Below are positions 33,266 through 39,520 of a stretch of 39,520 nucleotides of DNA, piece by piece (the first letter of the stretch is position 1; each line of letters opens with the position of its first letter). The notes beneath the pieces are model-generated. The model did no database searches and was not told the origin of the DNA. It saw only the letters and a program-made list of their open reading frames with translations. The stretch comes from an uncultured Demequina sp. Lineage in GTDB: Bacteria > Actinomycetota > Actinomycetes > Actinomycetales > Demequinaceae. The stretch covers positions 1-39,520 of the forward strand of contig CALALQ010000182.1 in NCBI GenBank assembly GCA_937925595.1, read 5' to 3'. A program made the translations under genes and the position numbers.

Positions 33266-34450
33266 TTGTCCACTTCCTCCCTCGGCGTCGCTGTCATCGG
33301 CGCCGGCATGGCGGGTAAGGCGCACGCCGCCGCATACCGCAACGCGCCTGCACTGTACGACAGCATCCTCCCTGAAGTTCGGCTGGTATCCATCGCCGAC
33401 GCGTATGCGCCGGCAGGCGAGGCCGCCGCAAAGCGATTCGGCTACTCGCGATTCGACACGTCCTGGCAGGCCATTGCGGAAGCGGATGACGTCGACGTGG
33501 TGAGCGTGGTCGTCGCCAACCATCTTCACCGCGAGATCGTCGAGGGCCTCTTGTCGGCAGGCAAACACGTTCTCTGCGAGAAGCCGCTCTCGGACACTCT
33601 CGACGACGCGCGAGCGATGGCGAAGGCCGCCGACAACGCGGGCACCCTCGCGCGCATCGGCCTCACGTTTCGCCGCGCCCCCGGCATCGCGTTCATCCGC
33701 GAGCTTGTGCAGTCGGGGCGGCTCGGGAACGTACTTCACGTCAGCATCCGCTACTGGACCGACTACGCGGCGGATCCCAAGTCGGCGATCAGCTGGCGTT
33801 TCAAAGGACCCGCCGGGTCGGGCGCGCTCGCGGATGTGGGAAGCCACGCGTCGTACCTCGCGGAGTTCCTGGCTGGCCAGGCCGTGAACGTGAGCGGAGG
33901 ACGCTTCAGCACGGTCATCTCTGAGCGACCCAAGCCGCTCGGCGCAGTCAGCGGCCACGGACACAGCGCGGTTTCCGACGAGTACGACACCGTCGAGAAC
34001 GACGACTACGCGACCTTCTCGCTGGGCTTCGACAGCGGTGCCGCCGGAACCATCGAAGTCTCACGCGTCGCCGCCGGGCATGCCAACGACCTCCAGATCG
34101 AAGTGTTCGGCGAACGTGGCGCGGCCAAGTTCAATCAGACCCGCCCGTCCGAGATCCAGCTCCTCGTGAACGAGGGTCCCGCAGCTGAGCAGGGCTACCG
34201 GCGCATCGCACTGGGCAATCCGCACCCCTACATCGCCGGGGGAATGCCGATCGACGTGTCGGGTGTCGGATTCGGCCAGAACGAAGGCTTCCTCTTCCAG
34301 GCACGAGCGTTCCTCGAAGAGGTCGCCGGTCTCGAGGAGTCCGTCTCGCTCCCCCGCAACGCCGACTTCCACGAAGGCGTCCACAACATGGAGCTCCTCG
34401 CCGCCGTCGCCGAATCCGAGCGACACGGCGGATCCCTGATCACCCTCTAA
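33266..34450 (+). CDS. Gfo/Idh/MocA-family oxidoreductase
   Basis: A 394-residue dehydrogenase, longer than IolG. Rossmann start GVAVIGAGMAGKAHAAAYRNAP; CEKPLSDTLDDARAM near residue 110; LTFRRAPGIAFIRELVQSGRLG; then WRFKGPAGSGALADVGSHASYLAEFL with the catalytic Asp/His pattern. The C-terminal part contains NPHPYIAGGMPIDVSGVGFGQNEGF, typical of members paired with a sugar isomerase. The TTG start at 33266 has GGAG six bases upstream and gives the right N-terminus. It is followed by the TIM-barrel gene after 18 bp, so the two probably act in sequence on one polyol or keto-sugar. Confidence 0.87.
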   Translation: MSTSSLGVAVIGAGMAGKAHAAAYRNAPALYDSILPEVRLVSIADAYAPAGEAAAKRFGYSRFDTSWQAIAEADDVDVVSVVVANHLHREIVEGLLSAGKHVLCEKPLSDTLDDARAMAKAADNAGTLARIGLTFRRAPGIAFIRELVQSGRLGNVLHVSIRYWTDYAADPKSAISWRFKGPAGSGALADVGSHASYLAEFLAGQAVNVSGGRFSTVISERPKPLGAVSGHGHSAVSDEYDTVENDDYATFSLGFDSGAAGTIEVSRVAAGHANDLQIEVFGERGAAKFNQTRPSEIQLLVNEGPAAEQGYRRIALGNPHPYIAGGMPIDVSGVGFGQNEGFLFQARAFLEEVAGLEESVSLPRNADFHEGVHNMELLAAVAESERHGGSLITL

Positions 34451-34468
34451 CCGGAAAGACAACGACTC

Positions 34469-35482
34469 ATGCGACTCGGACTGTACAACGCGATCCTCCA
34501 CGACCGTCCCCTGGCTGATGCCCTCACCGTGATCGGAGATCTCGGCCTCACCGGCATCGAGCTCAACTCCGGTGGTTTCCTCCCCGCAACCCACATCCCG
34601 ACGTTCGACGACATCCTCGTCAGCGACACCGCGCGCGACGACTTCCTCGGCATCTTCGAGGGAACCGGCGTGCAGATCGCCGGCCTCAACGCAAACGGCA
34701 ACCCGCTCCACCCGAACCCCGTCATCGGCGAGAAGCACGCTGAGGACGTTCGACGCTCGATCCGCCTCGCCGAGCGTCTCGGGCAGCACCGCCTCGTGAC
34801 CATGTCGGGACTTCCCGCAGGCGAACCGGGCGGAGCCCGTCCGAACTGGATCGTCAACGCGTGGAACTCGGCGGCACTCGACGTACTCGACTACCAGTGG
34901 GACATCGCCGCGCGATTCTGGCGTGAAACCGACCGCCTTGCCGCGGACCACGGCGTCAAGGTCGCACTGGAGCTTCACCCGCAGAACATCGTGTTCAACT
35001 CCGCAGACGTGCACAAGCTCATCGAGCTGACCGGCGCCACCCACGTCGGCGTGGAACTGGACGCATCCCACCTGTTCTGGCAGCAGATGGATCCGGTAGC
35101 CGTCGTCCGTCACCTCGGCGAGCTCGTCTTCCAGGCCGCCGCGAAGGACGTGCGCATCAACCCCAAATGGGCAGCGCTCAACGGCGTTCTGGACAACAGC
35201 TTCCGCCGACTCTCCCCCGAGGAGCCTCGCGTCAACCTCGGCGGCGATGAGTGGGCCAATGAATGGCCGAAGAACTCCGCATGGGACTTCGTCGCGCTCG
35301 GAAAGGGTCACGGCGTCGAGTTCTGGACCGAGTTCCTTCGCGCCCTCCACGAGGTCGACCCCGACATCTACGTCAACATCGAGCACGAGGACGTCGAGCT
35401 CGGCCGCGTCGAGGGCATCGAGGTCGCAGCCAAGGTTCTGAAGGCAGCCGACGCCGCGTTGCAGGAGTCGCTGAGCGCCTAA
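34469..35482 (+). CDS. Sugar phosphate isomerase/epimerase, TIM barrel
   Basis: A 337-residue AP_endonuc_2-type barrel. Seen: MRLGLYNAILHDRPLADAL, GLTGIELNSGG, LNANGNPLHPNPVIGEKH, VALELHPQNIVF (Glu and His, metal), VGVELDASHLFWQQ (Asp, His) and NIEHEDVELG (Glu), a complete set of metal ligands. It is not like IolH and does not show the classical IolE opening. Such proteins paired with Gfo/Idh enzymes act as epimerases or dehydratases of keto-sugars, so it is a candidate to fill the missing inosose dehydratase step. ATG at 34469 with GGAAAGACAACGACTC upstream; an inverted-repeat terminator follows. Confidence 0.8.
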   Translation: MRLGLYNAILHDRPLADALTVIGDLGLTGIELNSGGFLPATHIPTFDDILVSDTARDDFLGIFEGTGVQIAGLNANGNPLHPNPVIGEKHAEDVRRSIRLAERLGQHRLVTMSGLPAGEPGGARPNWIVNAWNSAALDVLDYQWDIAARFWRETDRLAADHGVKVALELHPQNIVFNSADVHKLIELTGATHVGVELDASHLFWQQMDPVAVVRHLGELVFQAAAKDVRINPKWAALNGVLDNSFRRLSPEEPRVNLGGDEWANEWPKNSAWDFVALGKGHGVEFWTEFLRALHEVDPDIYVNIEHEDVELGRVEGIEVAAKVLKAADAALQESLSA

Positions 35483-35513
35483 GGCTCCACTGCAGCCTGA
35501 TCGCTAAGGCGGT

Positions 35514-35547
35514 GAGCCCGGCGCGGGAAGAGACCCGCTCCGGGCTC
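35514..35547 (+). terminator. Hairpin terminator after the TIM-barrel gene
   Basis: Arms GAGCCCGG (35514-35521) and CCGGGCTC (35540-35547), plus inner GCGGG/CCCGC separated by single bases, enclose loop AAGAGA. It lies 31 bp after the stop at 35482. No long U-tract follows. Confidence 0.7.
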
Positions 35548-35621
35548 ATGCGCCTTCCACATCTCTCGCGGTGTTCTGTGTGCGTTGGTCTTGAGGCTGG
35601 CCCCGGGGCTACAGTCGACAC

Positions 35622-36440
35622 GTGACGCAGCCGCAAGCGCCGGATACGCGCGAGGGGACCGTGATGGAGCTCGCAGCGCGAGCCCTTCTGGACCAAACGC
35701 GCCCGTTGCTCCTTCGCGTTATACAACAGAGCCGGCTACTTGACCCGCCACCCGCAAATAGCTGGTTGGGCCGCGTTGACGACAGAACGCGCCCGTTCGA
35801 GTCCTCGCAACACGTACGCGTATTCGCGCTCGTTGCAGCGGACAACTTGCAGCAGGTGGAGCGAACTCTTCGTCGCGGATTGCCGCCGTTCGCCTTGTAC
35901 TCGTTGATCCGTTCAGCAGTCGAGGCATCGTCACTCGGGCTCTGGATACTGGACGCGCGAGATGAGCAGTTGGCAGCAAGCCGCATGCTTCGCATCTACC
36001 GCCAACACATCGCATCGGACCGATCTCTACACTCCACGTTCTCAAGCTCCTCCAGCCCAGTGCACGATCGCCTCCACCAAGAGGCACAACGTTTACATGG
36101 CGAATTGCCTGGCATTCGTGGATCAGATTTTGAGCGAGCCGTTAAGTCCACCGATGTCATCCGGGTCGTCGATTCCATTCACTCGCTCGATGGCGACCCT
36201 ATGCATCAACCGGTGTCTGGCCTTGGAGTCTGGCGCGCTACGAGTTCAATCACCCACGCCAACAGCATCTCCATTGCCGGACTGCTCGAACGGCACCCTG
36301 ACGGAATCCTGGGTGACGCCGCAACGCGCACGTCGAGTCTCAGCGTGGTCGCGAGTTTCTATGCGACGGCCTGCTCACGCGCTTCGACCCTCATCACGCT
36401 GTTTCGCTTACGATCTCAATTGCGTCGCGCGGGACGTTAG
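35622..36440 (+). CDS. Hypothetical helical protein
   Basis: A 272-residue protein with no family I recognise. It is helical, with a conserved-looking core QHVRVFALVAADNLQQVERTLRRGLPPFALYSLIRSAVEASSLGLWIL and a second helical block at 225-265 (split by GILGDAATRTSS). The pattern of paired helices with an R..xE..A.. face resembles the AbiV/DUF5677-like helical proteins seen near defence genes, but this is only an impression. The GTG start at 35622 has no ribosome site, while TACAGT at 35610-35615 could be a -10, so the mRNA may be leaderless. Its codon use is less GC-biased than the iol genes. Confidence 0.6.
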   Translation: MTQPQAPDTREGTVMELAARALLDQTRPLLLRVIQQSRLLDPPPANSWLGRVDDRTRPFESSQHVRVFALVAADNLQQVERTLRRGLPPFALYSLIRSAVEASSLGLWILDARDEQLAASRMLRIYRQHIASDRSLHSTFSSSSSPVHDRLHQEAQRLHGELPGIRGSDFERAVKSTDVIRVVDSIHSLDGDPMHQPVSGLGVWRATSSITHANSISIAGLLERHPDGILGDAATRTSSLSVVASFYATACSRASTLITLFRLRSQLRRAGR

Positions 36441-36472
36441 CCGACATGTGGCCACGACTCTCGCAAGTGTTC

Positions 36473-36874
36473 TCATGTACGAGGCAGCCGGTCGCGGTCG
36501 TAGGTGATGTCGGTGTAACCGTGCGGCTCGGGCCTGCCCTCGTCATCCAGGCTGACGAAAACGATTCTGTCGATGGCGAGGATGCGCTCTTTCGTGACCA
36601 TATTTCGCACTTCGGCGCGCATAGTCAGTGACGTGCGTCCGAATGCCGTCGCCTGGAGCCCCATCTCGATGAGGTCGCCCTGGCGTGCCGAGCTCACGAA
36701 GTCGATCTCCGACATGTATTTGGTCACGGCGCGCGGATTGCCGAGCTGGATGATCGCGTAAATCGCGCCTTCCTCGTCGATCCAGCGAAGCAGGCTGCCT
36801 CCGAAGAGGGTGCCGTGAGCATTGAGGTCCTCCGGACGCACCCATCGGCGAGAGCGGAAGGTGAGGTCGGACAT
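36473..36874 (-). CDS. Acyl-CoA thioesterase, hotdog fold (YciA-like)
   Basis: A 133-residue single-hotdog thioesterase hydrolysing acyl-CoA to acid and CoA. Seen: VRPEDLNAHGTLFGGSLLRWIDEEGAIYA, with the catalytic Asp/Asn region and HG.LFGG motif of the BFIT/BACH/YciA group, then VSSARQGDLIEMGLQ and the C-terminal sheet. The gene starts 4 bp after the transaldolase stop, so the two are co-transcribed. In an inositol context it may recycle CoA from acetyl- or propionyl-CoA overflow; this is inference. Confidence 0.85.
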   Translation of the reverse strand: MSDLTFRSRRWVRPEDLNAHGTLFGGSLLRWIDEEGAIYAIIQLGNPRAVTKYMSEIDFVSSARQGDLIEMGLQATAFGRTSLTMRAEVRNMVTKERILAIDRIVFVSLDDEGRPEPHGYTDITYDRDRLPRT

Positions 36875-36878
36875 GGCG

Positions 36879-37967
36879 TCAGATTGCGGGGATCAGGATG
36901 TCGCGCACGACGCGGTCGAGCTGCTCGTCTGCTTCGAGGAACTGCCGCAGCGTGCGGACTGTCGCGCCGAAGATGTCGAACTCCGCCGGCGTCATGCCGT
37001 CCACGTCGTACGCGCGCCGGAACTCCGGGACCTTGTCGAGCAGGACGCGAAGGATGCGTTCATCCACGGGCACATCGATGCGGTCGTCTGCGACGATCCC
37101 GTTCTCCTGGATACGCAACTGCCAGTCAAACGGGGGCGAGACCACGAGGTCACCACCCTGCAGTTCGGACCACTGCAAGTAGTTGCGGAAGGCCGCTGAG
37201 AGCACCCGAGACCGGTATCCACGGTCACGGAAAACCTGATGCGCCTTCTTGAGCGCGGCGACGCCAGCCCACTCGAGTACGCCGGGGTCGACGAGGATGC
37301 GCTCCCGCTGTACGTACGCCTTCATCCAGTCGTCGAGACGACCACCCATGATGGTCACGACGGAGCCGAACTCGCGCTCGGGCTCACCCTCGGCCGCACG
37401 ACGGTCGAGGCCGCGTTCGATCGCCTCGGCCGCGGCAACCGCCTGCGCCACCGTGAACGAGACAGTGACATTGATGCTGACGCCGCGGTAGGTCGCCTCT
37501 TCGATCGCCTTCAGGCCAACAGACGTGGCTGGAATCTTGACAATGATGTTCTCCGCCAGGCCGCTGAAGTGGACTGCCTGCTCCACGAGAGCATTGGCGT
37601 CGCGGTGAAGTCGGGGGTCGGTCTGCACCGACAGTCGCCCGTTTCGACCGCCGCTCGCCCGGAATGCGGGCAGCAACAGCGCCGCGGCTTCGACAGAGAG
37701 CTCCTCCACCACACGCCAACCGATCTGCGACTCGGTGAACTCGGGATGTTGTGCGGCGAGTTCGACGATGCGCGGGCGCCAACGGTCAAGGTGGGCGGTG
37801 ACGGCCGCGAGGGCGATGACGGGGTTGCACGTTGCGCCGACTGCGCCGAACTCGATGGAACGGGTGAGTTCGTCTGGGTCCGCTGAGTCGTTCCAGAGGA
37901 CCGTAGGGAACCGCCGGGCTGCGTCGGCGAGAACTGAAGTCTGGCCCGCCCTGTGAGTCATCGTCAT
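36879..37967 (-). CDS. tal: Transaldolase-family protein
   Basis: A 362-residue class I aldolase fold protein that moves a dihydroxyacetone unit between sugar phosphates (pentose phosphate pathway). Seen: TVLWNDSADPDELTRSIEFG and GATCNPVI (phosphate site), NIIVKIPATSVGLKAIEEA with the Schiff-base Lys, GVSINVTVSFTVAQAVAAAEAIE, and GDLVVSPPFDWQ. The length suits the actinobacterial type. The ATG at 37967 (AAAGGTGTAAAG upstream) is used; the next codons include a second ATG at 37961. The predicted IolR site (37979-37988) lies just upstream, so it may be induced with the inositol genes, perhaps to balance triose phosphates. It heads an operon with the thioesterase. Confidence 0.85.
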   Translation of the reverse strand: MTMTHRAGQTSVLADAARRFPTVLWNDSADPDELTRSIEFGAVGATCNPVIALAAVTAHLDRWRPRIVELAAQHPEFTESQIGWRVVEELSVEAAALLLPAFRASGGRNGRLSVQTDPRLHRDANALVEQAVHFSGLAENIIVKIPATSVGLKAIEEATYRGVSINVTVSFTVAQAVAAAEAIERGLDRRAAEGEPEREFGSVVTIMGGRLDDWMKAYVQRERILVDPGVLEWAGVAALKKAHQVFRDRGYRSRVLSAAFRNYLQWSELQGGDLVVSPPFDWQLRIQENGIVADDRIDVPVDERILRVLLDKVPEFRRAYDVDGMTPAEFDIFGATVRTLRQFLEADEQLDRVVRDILIPAI

Positions 37968-37978
37968 CTTTACACCTT

Positions 37979-37988
37979 TGTTAGGACA
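37979..37988 (-). promoter_or_regulatory. Predicted IolR-type operator upstream of the transaldolase
   Basis: On the minus strand TGTCCTAACA fits KGWCHTRACA at all ten positions. It is 12 bp upstream of the transaldolase ATG and within the 122-bp gap to the divergent gntR gene. Confidence 0.55.
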
Positions 37989-38021
37989 TTCTGACGTAAG
38001 TGTCTCACATCCAGCCAAATA

Positions 38022-38066
38022 TTGACAACCGAACATGGACCTCTCGTTGTAAGGTTGTCGCGACAA
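38022..38066 (+). promoter_or_regulatory. gntR promoter and palindromic operator
   Basis: TTGACA (38022-38027) with GTTGTA (38046-38051) at 18 bp spacing forms a good promoter. Immediately downstream is the perfect 12-bp palindrome TTGTCGCGACAA (38055-38066), placed at the expected transcription start and 23 bp before the ATG. It is flanked by CGTTGTA and TACAACG half-repeats. A likely autoregulatory site of the GntR protein or a site for another dimeric regulator. Confidence 0.55.
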
Positions 38067-38089
38067 TACAACGTCAAAGAAGGACGATG

Positions 38090-38851
38090 ATGGCCAAGGA
38101 TGAGAACCTCCTCCCCAACGACTTCTTTCTGGACCTCGACCGGTCCAGTCCCGTCCCGCTCTACTTCCAGATCAGTAACCGTCTGGAGAAGGCGATTCAC
38201 GACGAGTTACTGCCGGCCGGTTCGCGACTGGAGAATGAGATCTCGATTGGAGAGCGCTTCGGGCTCTCCCGCCCTACAGTTCGCCGCGCCATACAAGAAC
38301 TGGTAGACAAGGGCCTTCTGGTTCGCCGGAGGGGAATCGGCACGCAGGTTGTCCACGGCCAAGTCACTCGTGGCGTGGAGTTGACGAGCCTGTTCGAAGA
38401 TCTTGCCCGCACTGGCCAGAAGCCAACCACGCAGGTCATCTCGCGCGAACTGCTGAAGGCGGACGATGTCGCGGCGACCGCGCTGGGCGTTGAAGTTGGT
38501 TCACCTGTCGTGCGCCTCGTGCGGTTGCGTCTCGCGGATGGTGTGCCTATCGCTGTGCTTGACAACACGCTTCCGGGCGACTTCGCAGGGTTCAGCGAAG
38601 AGGATTTCGCAAATCATGGCCTATACCAGCTCCTGCGTTCGCGCGGCATCGCTGTTCGAGTCGCCAAGCAACGGATCGGTGCACGTTCGGCGACCCCGGC
38701 GGAGGCGAAGCTCCTATCCCTGCCGAAGGGCGCGGCAGTGCTGTCGATGTCTCGCACCGCGTTCGACACATCAGGCCGCGCGGTCGAGTTCGGCCAGCAC
38801 TGCTACTCCCCCGACCTCTATTCCTTCGAGATGACACTCGTTGAGAAGTAG
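38090..38851 (+). CDS. GntR-family regulator with UTRA domain, candidate IolR
   Basis: A 253-residue HutC-type regulator. The winged helix-turn-helix occupies about residues 20-85 (VPLYFQISNRLEKAIHDELLPAGSRLENEISIGERFGLSRPTVRRAIQELVDKGLLVRRRGIGTQVV in pieces); the UTRA ligand domain follows (about 100-245: SLFEDLARTGQKPTTQVISRE, VVRLVRLRLADGVPIAVLDNTLP, AVLSMSRTAFDTSGRAVEFGQHCY). ATG 38090 has AAGGA five bases upstream; ATG 38087 is adjacent. In Corynebacterium, IolR is a GntR protein repressing inositol genes; here the gene adjoins an inositol-linked operon and matching operators, which supports the same role. Confidence 0.85.
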   Translation: MAKDENLLPNDFFLDLDRSSPVPLYFQISNRLEKAIHDELLPAGSRLENEISIGERFGLSRPTVRRAIQELVDKGLLVRRRGIGTQVVHGQVTRGVELTSLFEDLARTGQKPTTQVISRELLKADDVAATALGVEVGSPVVRLVRLRLADGVPIAVLDNTLPGDFAGFSEEDFANHGLYQLLRSRGIAVRVAKQRIGARSATPAEAKLLSLPKGAAVLSMSRTAFDTSGRAVEFGQHCYSPDLYSFEMTLVEK

Positions 38852-39154
38852 GTTCATCCAGCCGATTACGCGCGTGATTGTGACCTCCGCCGACCCTGGC
38901 AGGCGACCAGCAACCACACGGCGCGTCAGGTACGGAGTGAACGCGGCTACGAAACAGCGTCCGCGAACATAAGCAAGTCGACGATCCCGTTCAAGGCGGG
39001 TAGCGCGTGCTGCTCTCGCAGCTGGGTTGTCTCAGCGGATTGCCCGGCAGCGTCGGGACTCACGACTCTTAGACGTGGTCGAGGGCAATGAGCAGGGCCA
39101 TGATGCAGCACGAGCTTGACTACGTCGCGGGATGCCCGTGGAGCGTCCGTGGGT
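38852..39154. other. Intergenic region, possible gene remnant
   Basis: These 303 bp lie between gntR and the XRE gene. A minus-strand frame (38947 to about 39231) reads VVKLVLHHGPAHCPRPRLRVVSPDAAG, which looks somewhat protein-like but has no ribosome site and overlaps the XRE gene end; it could be a decayed ORF. Nothing else recognised. Confidence 0.35.
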
Positions 39155-39433
39155 TCATTGCGGATAGAGACGCCGTCCGAGAGACGACTCAAGCCGGGTG
39201 ATTGTGCGCAGGTCCGGCCAGGCGGCACCACTCAGCACATTCCGAATAGTGCCCTCGTCGATGCCGGCGTCGCGGGCTACCGACCGGACGCTGCGGTCAC
39301 CGATCGCCGTGCGGAGATTCAGCGCGAACTGACGAGCCTTCTCACCCGCCGCATCGCGCGACGGGACGTCCGGCCACGACTCGGTTAGCTCCGCTGGAGT
39401 CTCGCGTCGCCGGTTAGCCACAGGATCCCTCAT
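39155..39433 (-). CDS. Small XRE-type helix-turn-helix protein
   Basis: A 92-residue putative DNA-binding protein. Residues about 35-85 form a helix-turn-helix (LRTAIGDRSVRSVARDAGIDEGTIRNVLSG, then WPDLRTITRLESSLGRRLYPQ), ending in the usual LGxxLxP of short actinobacterial XRE proteins. ATG at 39433; the ribosome site is weak. It is transcribed away from the AGTTGGCA repeat array 36 bp upstream, so it might regulate something at the element end or its own promoter there. Confidence 0.65.
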   Translation of the reverse strand: MRDPVANRRRETPAELTESWPDVPSRDAAGEKARQFALNLRTAIGDRSVRSVARDAGIDEGTIRNVLSGAAWPDLRTITRLESSLGRRLYPQ

Positions 39434-39468
39434 GCGGAACCGAACGACGCGAGCCCAGTGATTTCATG

Positions 39469-39513
39469 TGCCAACTGCGTAATCTGTGCCAACTTGTTTG
39501 ACGCGTGCCAACT
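39469..39513. repeat. Direct repeats of TGCCAACT, possible right transposon end
   Basis: TGCCAACT occurs at 39469-39476, 39487-39494 and 39506-39513 (18 and 19 bp apart). It is the reverse complement of the AGTTGGCA copies at 7089-7176. Read inward from the right edge, AGTTGGCACG and GTCA-n4-AGTTGGCA match the left array. The window stops 7 bp later, so the terminal bases and any target duplication are not visible. Confidence 0.5.
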
Positions 39514-39520
39514 TCAAGGT

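Noticed and set aside
34061..35386. A 441-codon minus-strand open frame opposite the oxidoreductase and TIM-barrel genes
   Set aside because: Valine/Asp/Glu-rich shadow of two intact genes with strong family motifs.
35968..35975. An isolated AGTTGGCA within the hypothetical gene at 35622
   Set aside because: Single copy without neighbours or shared context; most likely chance.
1..39520. tRNA, rRNA and riboswitch candidates
   Set aside because: No cloverleaf, rRNA segment or known riboswitch core was found by eye; a covariance-model search would be needed to exclude small RNAs.

Overview
The window is high-GC DNA with actinobacterial signal sequences, GTG/TTG starts, leaderless-looking promoters and a Corynebacterium-style inositol cluster. 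Overall gene content suggests the family Microbacteriaceae (for example Microbacterium). That placement is inference; no rRNA or tRNA was found to confirm it.

Layout. (1) 1-4725, all minus strand: a SipW-type secretion locus. It holds a BspA-like leucine-rich-type surface protein, a TasA/camelysin-like protein, an LAxTG-anchored protein and a SipW/ER-type signal peptidase that runs off the window. (2) 4970-6911: a tiny leader ORF with a near-perfect Shine-Dalgarno, a hydrolase pseudogene and two small lipoproteins with clear hairpin terminators. (3) About 7073-18215: an accessory island. It opens with direct repeats of AGTTGGCA and carries a small membrane protein and a 1028-aa protein fusing a helical region, an APH-like kinase domain and a KptA/Tpt1 RNA 2'-phosphotransferase. 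It continues with an HExxH protein, a decayed serine recombinase, an orphan HipB-like regulator, a TniQ protein with six zinc ribbons broken by an intact IS3-family element (1332 bp, TAG target duplication), a TniB remnant and a small antitoxin-like protein. (4) 18355-31118, minus strand: a myo-inositol catabolism and uptake cluster. In transcription order it holds a sugar-binding lipoprotein, permease, ABC ATPase, IolG-like dehydrogenase, IolC, a Cgl0159-family aldolase, IolA, IolB, IolD, IolH and an MFS transporter. (5) 31119-35482: two Gfo/Idh/MocA oxidoreductases, a LacI regulator and a sugar epimerase-type TIM barrel. (6) 35622-39433: a hypothetical protein, an acyl-CoA thioesterase, a transaldolase, a GntR/UTRA regulator (candidate IolR) and a small XRE protein. 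Three TGCCAACT repeats follow at the right edge, inverted relative to those at 7.1 kb.

How the parts work together. Inositol would enter through the ABC or MFS transporter, be oxidised by IolG-type enzymes, then be cleaved and processed by IolD, IolB, IolC, the aldolase and IolA to acetyl-CoA/propionyl-CoA level products and DHAP. No recognisable iolE lies in the window. Two exact matches and one near match to the Corynebacterium IolR consensus (recalled as KGWCHTRACA) lie upstream of iolC, the transaldolase and the second Gfo/TIM-barrel pair. They suggest that the GntR protein co-ordinates these blocks. The inverted AGTTGGCA arrays and the tni gene remnants raise the possibility that the whole 7.1-39.5 kb stretch is, or once was, a Tn5053/Tn7-like element carrying the kinase-KptA gene and the inositol genes as cargo.

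The most novel-looking items are the kinase-KptA fusion and the TniQ protein with an array of zinc ribbons.
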